Assembly: GCA_021555075.1 (NCBI GenBank)
Contig: JAKGBX010000003.1
Coordinates: 248,001-312,000, forward strand
Reading direction: 5' to 3'
DNA from: Rhodobacteraceae bacterium LMO-JJ12
Lineage (GTDB): Bacteria > Pseudomonadota > Alphaproteobacteria > Rhodobacterales > Rhodobacteraceae
Length of the DNA: 64,000 bases
The stretch's first letter is position 1, and every line of letters starts with the position of its first letter. Shown here piece after piece: positions 8,431 through 17,132 of the stretch. The position numbers and the translations under genes are program-made. The notes under the pieces were generated by a model. The model saw nothing but the letters and a program-made list of their open reading frames with translations. It did no database searches and was not told where the DNA came from.

Positions 8431-8933
8431 CGATGCTGGGGACAGATCTTCTGGTCGGGGGCACGCAGAATGCCGATGTTCTTGCCGCGGCCCTTTGCAC
8501 CGAACTGGACGTCCAGCAGACGCATATCTATCAGGCGAAATTCTTTTCCTGGGAACAGAGCCCGTCACCGCATGACACATCCGGTTCCTATTTTTCCGAC
8601 CTTGGAAGATGCAACACGATCCTCATTCGTGAGTTGTCCGGCACAGGTGACATCGGCTTCATCGTGGAACTTGAGTTTCTGTCGCCAATACCCATGAGAT
8701 GTTTTCAGAAACTCGCGGACGAACATGGTCTCGTTGTGGGGCTTTCGCGGGACACGGTCTTTCCCGAAGAAAGCGGAACCATTTCGGCGGAGGGTTATGT
8801 CCTGTTTCGCCCTGGGGCCGCGCCACGCCCTGCTGTCGTGCTGGAAGACCAAGGGCAGATGCCACTGATGACTTGGGGCGTATCGGATAAGCCGTTGCCA
8901 GCGCTGCCCGACATACTATTTCCCAAGGATTGA
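8427..8933 (+). CDS. Protein of unknown function coupled to DUF1176-like gene
   Basis: The ATG at 8427 overlaps the preceding stop as ATGA; a second ATG at 8433 is also possible. The 168-aa product lacks a clear signal peptide. Blocks such as LCTELDVQQTHIYQAKFFSW and RCNTILIRELSGTGDIGFIVEL suggest an alpha/beta fold, and three Cys are present. No family recognised. The overlap with the exported DUF1176-like gene suggests that the two products are made in step and may interact. Confidence 0.6.
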   Translation: MTMLGTDLLVGGTQNADVLAAALCTELDVQQTHIYQAKFFSWEQSPSPHDTSGSYFSDLGRCNTILIRELSGTGDIGFIVELEFLSPIPMRCFQKLADEHGLVVGLSRDTVFPEESGTISAEGYVLFRPGAAPRPAVVLEDQGQMPLMTWGVSDKPLPALPDILFPKD

Positions 8934-8982
8934 GACACGACACAAGGTGAACCGTAGAAATTCAGTTTTTTGCGAAAGCACT

Positions 8983-9486
8983 TCAGGATGGCAGACCTGA
9001 TATCCTCCAACCGTCTGCTTCTCGCCTCACGCTGAAGTCATCCGTCCCCGTTTCCGCGTCGCCGTCGATCATCAAGTCCATCCAAACGCTTACATAACCG
9101 CGATCTTCACCACGGAGCTTGCGCGCCCGAATTTGTGCAGCGTTCAGTTTCCAATGTTTCCATTGCTTCACAGCTTTGCTGCCCTTGCGATCAAGGTCGT
9201 CTGTCATTGCGTCCTGCCAGCTACGATCCCCTCGAATGCGGCTCGCGAGAAACAATACGACCGCTGCCTCGGGCGAATTGGGTTCTGGCCTGAGGTTCGT
9301 CGCGGCGGCGCGATCTATCATCGGGGGGGCGATGTAATTTTCCCAACCATTTTCACCCGGCGCAGTTTCGGGCGGTTTGAATGGTGTTTTGGCAACCGCA
9401 ATCCGTGATATACTGGACATTGCCACGATCGCAGTGGTGCAAAGCAAAAAATGTCTGCGGGATTCAAAAGAACTGATGGTGCTCAT
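8983..9486 (-). CDS. Tat-type exported protein of unknown function
   Basis: The 167-aa product starts MSTISSFESRRHFLLCTTA, a twin-arginine-like signal (S-R-R-H-F-L), then a hydrophobic run to VAKTP. The mature part contains PNSPEAAVVLFLASRIRGDR and ends YVSVWMDLMIDGD...FSVRREADGWRISGL. The last segment has the look of an NTF2-like or DUF4878-type domain, where a closing strand carries a conserved W-R/K-I. That is a weak resemblance. It is transcribed opposite to the 6.7-8.9 kb block and divergently from the AraC-type regulator. Confidence 0.65.
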   Translation of the reverse strand: MSTISSFESRRHFLLCTTAIVAMSSISRIAVAKTPFKPPETAPGENGWENYIAPPMIDRAAATNLRPEPNSPEAAVVLFLASRIRGDRSWQDAMTDDLDRKGSKAVKQWKHWKLNAAQIRARKLRGEDRGYVSVWMDLMIDGDAETGTDDFSVRREADGWRISGLPS

Positions 9487-9708
9487 ATTAACCTCTGCTG
9501 GGTTGTTTCCAATAGCGTCAGGGTAACGACGCGCTCTGCAGATGCCTTGGACCAGATAGGATAGTCACTAGGACAAATCAGGACGCAAACCAGCGCAAAT
9601 CTTGACAACTAGGCGTGTCAGGCGCAGGCTTGGCACGCAAATTGACCTCCATGCGAGGGACTCTCTTTGAATTGTGAGCAGACCAATTTAGGGTCTCACG
9701 ATCCGCCG

Positions 9709-10641
9709 ATGCGATTTTCGACAAGCTGGCTGCCCAAGAAGGACCGGCTGGATGTCTGGCGCGAAGAATTTGGCCGACGGTTCGTACGGTTGGATCTTGA
9801 ACCACTGGGCGATTCCCCGCTGGAGTATGACGCGTCGTTTCTGAATATTGGCGATACCATGATTGCCAGGGGCGATATCAGTGCGATCTCATGCACACGA
9901 AGCAAGGCAATGGTGACCGATGGCAATGCCGACATCGTCGTTCTGATCCAGGAAGACGGGTTGATGTGCGCTGAACAGGGCCGACATGAACAGAGCCTCT
10001 CTGTTGGCGAAGCACTGGTCCGTCGCTCCGATGAAGTCGGTCGGACGGTATCGCGCTCCGGCAAGTTTTTGACGCTAAATCTGCCGGTCGCGCAACTGAG
10101 CGAGCGCGTGGCCGACATTGATCGGCTGGGCATGACCGTCATCCGCGAAGACAACGAAGCGCTGGGGCTGCTTGCAGGGTATTGCCAGATGATTCTGGCA
10201 CGGCGCGGTGGCCTCTCTGCACCTGCGCGGTCCATGATGAGCAAGCACTTGCTTGACTTGGCGTCCCTAGCGATCGGGGCCAATCGCGACGCATGGCTTG
10301 TCGCTCAGAACCGGGGGGTGCGCGCGGCGCGACGGCTGGCCGCGATCTGTGCCATACGAAAGAATGCAAGCCGCGCCGACTTTCGTATCGCTGAACTTGC
10401 GGCTGAGCTGAAGGTTTCCGAAAGCTACCTTCGCAAATTGTTTGCCGAAGTCAGCCAGACCTTTTCATCGCTTCTGCTGGAAGCGCGGCTGGTGTTGGCG
10501 CGCGACAAGCTGCTTGATGCGCGATTTGACGGGCTGCAGATCGGCCAGATCGCCTTTGCTTCGGGTTTCGGTGACGTTTCCTATTTCAACAGGACATTCT
10601 ATCGGCGATTTGAAAAGACGCCGTCAGACCTGCGCAGGTGA
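9709..10641 (+). CDS. AraC-family transcriptional regulator
   Basis: The 310-aa product has an N-terminal ligand-sensing cupin-like domain (about residues 5-185; AraC-binding-2 type, starting RFSTSWLPKKDRLDVWREEF) and a C-terminal double helix-turn-helix (about residues 215-310). The DNA-binding part shows the AraC pattern: FRIAELAAELKVSESYLRKLF, then DGLQIGQIAFASGFGDVSYF and FYRRFEKTPSDLRR. The ATG at 9709 is preferred over an upstream TTG at 9667. It sits at the edge of the exported-protein cluster and could control it, but no operator was identified. Confidence 0.85.
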   Translation: MRFSTSWLPKKDRLDVWREEFGRRFVRLDLEPLGDSPLEYDASFLNIGDTMIARGDISAISCTRSKAMVTDGNADIVVLIQEDGLMCAEQGRHEQSLSVGEALVRRSDEVGRTVSRSGKFLTLNLPVAQLSERVADIDRLGMTVIREDNEALGLLAGYCQMILARRGGLSAPARSMMSKHLLDLASLAIGANRDAWLVAQNRGVRAARRLAAICAIRKNASRADFRIAELAAELKVSESYLRKLFAEVSQTFSSLLLEARLVLARDKLLDARFDGLQIGQIAFASGFGDVSYFNRTFYRRFEKTPSDLRR

Positions 10642-11162
10642 TGATCTAACCTTGCAGACAGTTCACGTGGTCGGCGATATTCGGGGACCGCATGTTCAGA
10701 TATTGCCCGATCTGATTTCCATCCGATAGACGTAGACGTATTCGTCAGTGGGTATTGTTACGGGCGGAGCGATCCTGAGGTTTGTGCGTTGGCAGAACGC
10801 ACGCTGGCAACCGAGTTGAAGGAGCCTCCTGGCGAGTTTTCAATAGACCTGTTGCGAATGGTGGAAAGGGTCCGCTCCACTCCGGTTTGACCAGAACACA
10901 ACGAAAGAACAGTATGAGTTCGGCGTCCAGTAGCGATGTCCAATGGCCGGTTTGGCGACAACAGCTGCGTTGCAGCAAGAAAGCCTGCTGCAGATGCGAA
11001 GACGTGCTGCGTGAGCAATAGCGGCACCCGCACAGGTCAGCAAAACCCGCGTTGTGTGAGTTCGCCCATCAATTGATTTTGGGGTTGCAGAGAAGGTCCG
11101 GAATGATGGGCCGCACCGCAGCACGACCGAGAATGCGTAAGGTAAGTGAAGGGCCGGTAGCG
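10642..11162. other. Gene-free stretch
   Basis: No frame in this 520-base region gives a recognisable protein; the open frames are short, Cys/Arg/Ser-rich and look spurious. It separates the AraC-type gene from the recombinase remnants and may be residual non-coding DNA of the former mobile element. Confidence 0.4.
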
Positions 11163-11546
11163 CTAGTCGAACAACTCTCTCTGATGCGTCCAACTTAGTG
11201 GGAACGGCTCCAGAATCTGCGCAAGCATCACTTCCAAACTGTGCTGCTTGGCCAGGATTGCCTCGACGACGTCGGGCGCAAGTAGCGTCAGCCGCAGCAC
11301 CCGCGTCATGTAGGACGGTGCGATGCCCTCGCGTTCTGCGAGCTCGGCGATGGTCGTGAACTCCCCCGACTCCAACATCCGTTTCCAGCGAAACGCCCGC
11401 GCCAGCGCCTTGACCAACGTGTTGTCCATCTTTCGGTGACTTGATGTTCCGTCCGGCAGTTGCATCTCCTTCCGCCCGCCGCGCTTAACGAGGCGAAACG
11501 GGATGTGCACTGTCACCATTTCCGGCACTGGCTTCGCGCGGGTCAC
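11163..11546 (-). CDS. Helix-turn-helix protein of the recombinase module
   Basis: The 127-aa basic protein starts MTRAKPVPEMVTVHIPFRLV and contains a helix-turn-helix-like segment (EFTTIAELAEREGIAPSYMT, then RVLRLTLLAPDVVEAIL). I know this type as the third gene of an alphaproteobacterial three-gene mobile module (DUF2924 protein, large serine recombinase, this protein). Its start codon overlaps the recombinase stop (ATGA), as expected in that module. It appears intact although the two upstream genes are broken. The role is presumably DNA binding during recombination or its control; no direct evidence. Confidence 0.7.
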   Translation of the reverse strand: MTRAKPVPEMVTVHIPFRLVKRGGRKEMQLPDGTSSHRKMDNTLVKALARAFRWKRMLESGEFTTIAELAEREGIAPSYMTRVLRLTLLAPDVVEAILAKQHSLEVMLAQILEPFPLSWTHQRELFD

Positions 11547-12738
11547 GCCGCCGTTCCGAGGTCAGCCATCATTTCTTGCGCTAGCCCGGTCAGTCCGTCG
11601 ATGCGGAGGCGAAGGTTGAGGCCATCGGTGCCGATATCGATCCGCTCGACCAGCAGTGTCGCAATGCGGGCCTGTTCGGCCGGGAACAGCTCGTCCCACA
11701 GCGGATCGAGGCGGGTCAGGGCGTCACGGGCGTCGGCCGCGGTGATCTCGCTGTCCTGCGCGCGTGCCGCCTTCCATGTCCCGGCCACTATCTCGGGCTG
11801 GCGGAACACGGCGCGGAGTTGATCGATGACGGCGGTCTCAATTTCGCCCGCTGGAACCCGGCCAACCGGGCATGATCCGGCACCATGCTTCAGCACCGAC
11901 TAGCTGATATAATAGAGGTAAAGCTTGCCGCCCTTTCGCGGGCGTCTCGGCGCGGGTGCGCGCAGCGCGCTTGCGGGGGCTTTTGCTCAGGATGGCGTGG
12001 ACCTTGTCCCAGATCGCGCGGTCGATAATTGCGTCGTGTTCGCCAGGATAGCTGTTGCCCTTGTGGACCGCCTCGCCAATGTAAGCGCGGCTATTTAGCA
12101 GGCGATACAGGTATTTCTTATCGATCCGGTTGCCTCGGCTAGTCTGGACGCCCCGCGCTGGCAGTTCCCGAGCCAATTTCGAGGAACCGGTCGAATATCC
12201 AGCGGACATTGGCGGCATCGGCCTCCGTGATGATCAGCTTGCAGTCCTTCACCTCGTAGCCCAGTGGCGGGACGCCGCCCATCCACATGCCCTTCCGGCG
12301 TGAGGCGGCAATCTTGTCCCTGATCCGCTCGCCGGTCAGCTCGCGCTCAAACTGGGCAAAGCTGAGCAGGATGTTCAGCGTCAACCGCCCCATGGAGGTG
12401 GTGGTGTTGAAGGACTGTGTGACGGATACGAAGGTCACGCCGGTTCGATCGAACACTTCAACCAGCTTGGAAAAATCCATCAGCGAGCGCGACAGGCGGT
12501 CGATCTTGTAGACAATGACCAGGCCCACCAAGCCGTCCTCGACGTCCGCGAGCAGCCTTTTCAGGCCGGGTCGTTCCAGCGTGCCGCCGGAGATACCACC
12601 GTCGTCATACTGATCGCGAACCAGCACCCAGCCCTCTCGCTGGGCGTGGAGGCTGTTGAACTCTTGCTCAAGACCTTCCTCGGAGGATTTGCGGGTGTAA
12701 ACGGCACAGCGTAGTTTTCTGACGATGGGTTTGCTCAT
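11543..12738 (-). pseudogene. Large serine recombinase, multiply disrupted
   Basis: The N-terminal resolvase domain is intact: YTRKSSEE with catalytic Ser18, then DDGGISGGTLERPGLKRLL, IVYKIDRLSRSLMDF and SFAQFERELTGERIRDKIAA. Near 12180-12220 the frame shifts, and the recombinase domain continues in another frame (NRIDKKYLYRLLNSRAYIGE). Near 11900-11950 a deletion and a TAG (in YYIS-stop-SVLKHGAGSC) break it again, after which the C-terminal part runs to the stop at 11543. At least three lesions mean no functional enzyme. A GGAGGGA site precedes the ATG at 12738, which overlaps the DUF2924 stop. Intact relatives mediate integration or excision of genomic islands. Confidence 0.8.
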
Positions 12739-13052
12739 GCGTCCCTCCGATGATTTTTCAGGCCAAAGAACACCCAACCGTTCCAGCGCGTCCCGATGAT
12801 CGCGCGCGCGATGGCGGATAGCGATTTGTAAGGTCGGCCCTGCCAGTCGAAGCCGTCAGATGTGACGGTGACGAGATGTTCGACGCCCTGCCATTTGCGG
12901 ATCAGTTGTGTGCCCGCAATTGGCATCAGGTCAGCGCGGATGCGACTTTTCTTGCGGTCGCCGCCGTCGAGTTGTTCTCCGAGGGTTTCCAGCCGCTTCA
13001 CTGTTCCCGGCTTCAGACCGCCATAGGTCAGCTCCTGGATGCGGTAGGCCAG
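12735..13052 (-). pseudogene. DUF2924 protein, 5'-truncated
   Basis: The C-terminal part of a DUF2924 protein is recognisable: LAYRIQELTYGGLKPGTVKR, then LIRKWQGVEHLVTVTSDGFD and SLSAIARAIIGTRWNGWVFF. In relatives, about 40-60 residues precede the LAYRIQE block; here the match stops abruptly at about 13052 and unrelated sequence follows. The remaining frame could start at the GTG at 13001 but would lack the N-terminal part. It overlaps the recombinase start (ATGA), the standard arrangement of this mobile module. The breakpoint abuts an IS110-type relic, suggesting insertion and deletion. Confidence 0.7.
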
Positions 13053-13197
13053 TCACCCGTGTGGCCGGATCCAGGGACGCCGGGCCAAATCCATTCGCCG
13101 AACTTGACGAGTGGTTGGGGTGATGGCGCGGTGAGGGCGTAAGCCATTTCCCAATGCGGTCACTTCTGTCACACGCCAGACGCCAACCACCGACAGC

Positions 13198-13338
13198 CGA
13201 ACGGGCGCTTGGGTCCGATCTCTCTTGGAGCGCAAGCCGACTCGGGTCGTTACCGTGGCAATCGCCAACAAGACCGCCCGTACCGCATGGGCACTGCTCG
13301 CGAAGGGAGTAAGCTTCAAGGCCACCCCGGCCATCTGA
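13198..13338 (+). pseudogene. IS110-family transposase C-terminal remnant
   Basis: The last 46 codons of a frame ending in TGA at 13336 read RTGAWVRSLLERKPTRVVTV, then AIANKTARTAWALLAKGVSF. This matches the conserved tail of IS110/IS116-type transposases, where [R/A]KP-x3-VAVALANKxAR-x2-WALL is characteristic. The DEDD catalytic domain is missing, so it is inactive. It lies head-to-head with the truncated DUF2924 gene. The following 200 bases may be the rest of the element's end. Confidence 0.6.
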
Positions 13339-13770
13339 ATACAGGAGATACAAGCGGAGTCTGGTGTCGCCGTGAACGAACGCAAGGGCAGAAGTGAGTG
13401 ATGATGATCGAAAGGGACCGCAGTTGGGACACCCCGTGGTGCTGTCTGGGCTCACAAGCTTGTCCGTCTGATTGGGACCCAATGTGCGGACTTCATCCAT
13501 TGCCCGGCAGGCGATGCTTGCATCGCTGAGAGGGAGGGCCAGCGGTTACATGCACCGCGCACAAAGGCCGGACACATGACCGCAACCTGGAACGATCACC
13601 GTCAGCTCAAATCAATCCTTGCAAAACAGGGGCGTCCACACATGACAGCACCGGCTGGTGGGCTATGATATCCAGATCCAATATCTGAATGCCGCCACTT
13701 GAAATGAAACTGATGCTATAGCTTAGACAGGCGGAAAATTGGTTGAAAAAGCAGGACCACTTCCCTCCAT
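13339..13770. other. Gene-free region between IS relic and MocR gene
   Basis: No gene is recognised. The stretch from 13400 to 13660 resembles non-coding end sequence of an IS110-type element, but I cannot delimit ends or target duplications. The MocR gene ends at 13771 on the opposite strand. Confidence 0.35.
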
Positions 13771-15267
13771 TTAGGGCGACCGCAGCGTGTCTGCGAGCTT
13801 GGCAAGCTTTTGGAAAGAGGCGATTGTCTCCTTTTCCGAGAACGCACCAAAACCGAATAAGACGGCGGGCGGCAGGGAAGCGCTAATACAGTAACGCGAT
13901 AGATTGGGTAGTGTGATGCCAAGCTGCGCCGCAGCTTGACTGAATTCTAAATCGTTGACATGTCTGGGTAACCAACCCACCACTTGAAGCCCTGAAACAA
14001 CGGAATCAAGCGTAAGAAACCCACCTAGATATGTCTTGCAATTTTGCTGAAGGGCTTCGAGCCGTTCGCGATAGAGACGTCGCATCTTGCGAATATGACG
14101 CCCCAGATGCCCTTCGCGAATAAACTGAGCTAGCACCTCCTGATCGATGGCACTTCCGTGTCGGCCCGAAACTGCGCGCGCTCCTACCAGTGGCGCAATT
14201 AATGGTTCTGGCGCGATAATGAATCCGATCCTTAAGGCTGGAAATAACACCTTACTAAAAGTTCCGACGTAGATGACACGATTGCCGCCATCCAATCCTT
14301 GCAATGATGGGATAGGTTGACCTGAATATCGGTATTCACTGTCGTAGTCGTCTTCTATAATCCAAGCTTGGGCCTTTTGCGCCCATTTGATCAGGGCTAA
14401 GCGTCGTTTAGCCGACATGATATAGCCCAATGGATGCTGATGTGATGGACATACAAGCGCAAGGCGAGCATCAGGTGCCAATTCCATCGCACGTGAGAGG
14501 TCCATGCCTTCGCGGTCGACGGGTACGGGAATCGGTTCGACCCCCGAACTTTTCAGCACTGCCAACGCGCCCAAAAAGCAGGGGTCTTCGATAAGGGCGT
14601 GGTCACCAGGTCGCCCTAGAACGCGCAACAACAGATTCATTCCGTGCTGGGCGCCCGATGTGATGATGACTTGATCGGAAGAGCAGCTTACGCCGCGCGA
14701 GTAAGAGACATGTTCGGCAATTGCCTCACGAAGTATAGATTCGCCCTGTGCATCGCTTTCTCCAAACAAGCCGTGGCTACCTGGTTTACGCCGGGCATTT
14801 CGTAACACTTTGGTATAAATCCGAATCCAGCTGCGAAGATGCTCGCTCTCGATTGCCGGCATATTTGGTCGAAACGGGCGCATGGGCATTGCAGTTCGAA
14901 AACCAGGATGGACGAAACTAAAGTCGTGCAAGACCGAGGGTAAGGGGCTCTTGGTGCTAAGGTTGATTTCGGAAGGCACAGGGCGAGAGCGCAAGAACTC
15001 TGGTGAAAGATCAGCTACATAGTGACCAGAACCTGGGCGCGATTCCACGCACCCCTCGGCGAGCAACTGCTCATAGGCCTGCACCACGGTATTGCGGGCA
15101 ATTCCGCGTTGCGCTGACAACACACGGATTGAAGGAAGCTTGGCACCCGCTGGCATCAGTCCTGACATGATTGCTTCACGCAATTGGGTATAAATCTGTT
15201 GATAAATCGGATTGCCTCCGGTCGGGTCACCGCCGTCGCGCAAGTTTTCTATCGTAGGGTTTGCCAA
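13771..15267 (-). CDS. MocR-type (GntR/aminotransferase) regulator
   Basis: An N-terminal GntR winged helix (NPIYQQIYTQLREAIMSGLM, then AGAKLPSIRVLSAQRGIARN and TVVQAYEQLLAEGCVESRPG) is joined to a fold-type-I aminotransferase domain with a PLP-lysine motif (VIYVGTFSKVLFPALRIGF) and the upstream WIIEDDYDSEYRY. This is the MocR/PdxR/GabR/TauR architecture. The start is uncertain: the frame stays open into the divergent gene, but family alignment favours a start just before NPIYQQ, and the TTG at 15267 fits. That placement leaves a bipartite operator (15270-15302) directly in front. Divergence from the catabolic operon suggests that it regulates both; MocR proteins usually sense an amino-acid-like or PLP-reactive ligand. 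Confidence 0.85.
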   Translation of the reverse strand: MANPTIENLRDGGDPTGGNPIYQQIYTQLREAIMSGLMPAGAKLPSIRVLSAQRGIARNTVVQAYEQLLAEGCVESRPGSGHYVADLSPEFLRSRPVPSEINLSTKSPLPSVLHDFSFVHPGFRTAMPMRPFRPNMPAIESEHLRSWIRIYTKVLRNARRKPGSHGLFGESDAQGESILREAIAEHVSYSRGVSCSSDQVIITSGAQHGMNLLLRVLGRPGDHALIEDPCFLGALAVLKSSGVEPIPVPVDREGMDLSRAMELAPDARLALVCPSHQHPLGYIMSAKRRLALIKWAQKAQAWIIEDDYDSEYRYSGQPIPSLQGLDGGNRVIYVGTFSKVLFPALRIGFIIAPEPLIAPLVGARAVSGRHGSAIDQEVLAQFIREGHLGRHIRKMRRLYRERLEALQQNCKTYLGGFLTLDSVVSGLQVVGWLPRHVNDLEFSQAAAQLGITLPNLSRYCISASLPPAVLFGFGAFSEKETIASFQKLAKLADTLRSP

Positions 15268-15269
15268 AC

Positions 15270-15302
15270 TGTACCTATCAAATTTTGAAAAACTGGAACT
15301 TG
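15270..15302 (+). promoter_or_regulatory. Putative MocR operator, copy A
   Basis: TGTACCTAT (15270-15278) and TGGAACTTG (15294-15302) are separated by 15 bases. They align as imperfect direct repeats (TG-x-A-x-CT) 24 bases apart, as expected for MocR proteins; TauR is reported to bind direct repeats resembling CTGGACYTAA. The same two 9-mers with the same spacing recur before the ABC transporter (26695-26727, opposite strand). The distance to the decarboxylase start is 76 bases. Confidence 0.75.
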
Positions 15303-15378
15303 TGTGTAAATCAATTTCAGCAAAGAGTCCAACCAATCCACCTCGTTCCCGGTAACTGCATTCAGTATGGAGCATGTA

Positions 15379-17082
15379 ATGAATGAACCGATTGGCCCTT
15401 GGCGCGCCGTTGTAGAAGCACTCAAAGCGGAGGGCGTTCGGTATGTCTTCGGCCTTCCGGGTAATCCTAAGCATTTCGTTTACGATCTCGTTGAGCATTC
15501 GGATATACGTTTCGTGCTGGTACGAGATGAGAAGTCGGCGATAGCCTGTGCCTACGCATGGGGTCGCTTAACTGGCGAGCCTGGCGTCGCTTTCTCAAAC
15601 CCAGGCCCGGGGATCACAAACTTGGTAACTGGTCTGCTTGAAGCGACTTCGGGGTCAGTTCCAATTGTTGCACTTTCGAACGGTGTAGTGCAGCAACATG
15701 ACGGTATGGGGGCGTTTCAGGAACTCGATACTAGGGCACTGATGAAGCCCGTTACCAAATGGTCTGAAAGAATTGAAGAAATTAGTCGCACTCCATGGGT
15801 TATGCAGCGCGCCTTTACTATCGCAAGAAATGGCCGCCCCGGAGCAACCTATGTCGAGATCCCGTCGGATCTTACCGGGGTAAGCAATCCAATGCCGGAT
15901 TATCAGGTATCTGTGCCGAGACAAAGGAGCCGCCCTGATGCAGCTTCTGTCGATGCGGCCGTCACAATGATCCGATCGGCGCGAAAGCCGGTTCTGATCT
16001 GCGGCGGCGGCGCAATCGTGGCACGCGCCTTTGGTGAAGTTGCCCGATTGGCTGAACTTATTGGAGCACCGGTTTTGACCACACCCAGTGGCCGTGGAAT
16101 TTACCCTGAAGACGGGCGATTGTCGTTCGGGCAAACCGGGCTCTACTTTACTGAACCGGGCAAGTCTTATTGCGAGGAAAGCGATCTCGTGATCGTTGTC
16201 GGTTCAAGACTGGAAGCTTTCAGCACGAATAACTGGGCGTTTCACCCAAAATCCTCAAAGCAGATACGTATCGACCTTGACCCAGAGGCGTTGAGTCTCA
16301 ACTGGCGTGCAAATGTCAATCTCGTTGCAGATGCTGCTCTCGCACTAAACGATATCGAGGCTGCGCTTCTTTCTGAGGGTTATGAACAGCAGACCGAAAG
16401 ATGTGAAAAAATTGAAACAGCCCACAAGGATGCGATTGCGGCGGCGCAGGTTGATGCTCGCAATACTTCCACACCTATTCGTCCCCCGCAACTTTTGGAT
16501 GCGGTGAACAGAATTTTCGGCAAAGACACGATCCTCATGAAGGAGAACGGTGCCGCAGACCTTTGGTGTTATTACTGGCCGTATTATCGTGTTTTGGATA
16601 CAGGCGATTGCGTCGCTATGGGCGAACAGACGGCTATGGGAATGGGCGCGATCGGAGCAATAGGCGCAAAACTCGCGCGGCCTGATAAGCAGGTGGTTTG
16701 CTTTGTCGGCGACGGTGCTATGCAAATGTCTATGGTCGAATTAGCGACCGCCGCTGAAAATCATTGCGGCATCACATGGGTGGTACTCAATAATCAGAGT
16801 TTCGGCTGGGTTCAATACAACCAGACACTCACGAATAGACCCTATGTTGGTACCAAATTCGAACAGGCAACGGATCTTGCAGCTGTCGCCGAGGCACAGG
16901 GGTGTCGGGGCATTCGTCTTGAAAACCCAGAGGATGTGGATGCAGCGTTCGCTGAGGCGCGAGAATGCAATAGTCGGGGCATTCCGGTGCTGATTGATGC
17001 TCAGATTGCACCACATGATTACCACAAGGACTTCGTCACAATTCACCGGGCTGGAATCGCTTCAGGCGAACTGATCGACTGA
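15379..17082 (+). CDS. ThDP-dependent decarboxylase-like enzyme
   Basis: The start is the ATG at 15379, six bases after GGAG. The 567-aa product has the three-domain ThDP-enzyme layout. The N-terminal Pyr domain has catalytic Glu51 (VRDEKSAIACAYAWGR), the middle domain contains VLICGGGAIVARAFGEV, and the C-terminal PP domain carries VGDGAMQMSMVEL followed by VVLNNQSFGW, the Mg-ThDP-binding GDG...NN motif. Such enzymes decarboxylate 2-keto acids (benzoylformate, acetolactate, oxalyl-CoA types). Its neighbours (aldehyde dehydrogenase, mandelate-racemase-type enzyme, amidase) make a benzoylformate-decarboxylase-like role plausible. Substrate not deducible from sequence alone. Confidence 0.85.
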   Translation: MNEPIGPWRAVVEALKAEGVRYVFGLPGNPKHFVYDLVEHSDIRFVLVRDEKSAIACAYAWGRLTGEPGVAFSNPGPGITNLVTGLLEATSGSVPIVALSNGVVQQHDGMGAFQELDTRALMKPVTKWSERIEEISRTPWVMQRAFTIARNGRPGATYVEIPSDLTGVSNPMPDYQVSVPRQRSRPDAASVDAAVTMIRSARKPVLICGGGAIVARAFGEVARLAELIGAPVLTTPSGRGIYPEDGRLSFGQTGLYFTEPGKSYCEESDLVIVVGSRLEAFSTNNWAFHPKSSKQIRIDLDPEALSLNWRANVNLVADAALALNDIEAALLSEGYEQQTERCEKIETAHKDAIAAAQVDARNTSTPIRPPQLLDAVNRIFGKDTILMKENGAADLWCYYWPYYRVLDTGDCVAMGEQTAMGMGAIGAIGAKLARPDKQVVCFVGDGAMQMSMVELATAAENHCGITWVVLNNQSFGWVQYNQTLTNRPYVGTKFEQATDLAAVAEAQGCRGIRLENPEDVDAAFAEARECNSRGIPVLIDAQIAPHDYHKDFVTIHRAGIASGELID

Positions 17083-17132
17083 CCAAAATTCTATCAAAAT
17101 TGCTCGTGCCTGTGGCCGGAGGAAAACCACCA

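Noticed and set aside
10840-11193. Minus-strand frame of about 117 codons in the gap after the AraC gene
   Set aside because: Composition is low-information and Arg/Ser/Cys-rich with no motif; it overlaps the end of the recombinase-module gene.
12931-13500. Minus-strand frame of about 189 codons
   Set aside because: It is out of frame with the DUF2924 relic and crosses the IS110 tail on the other strand; neither gives support.
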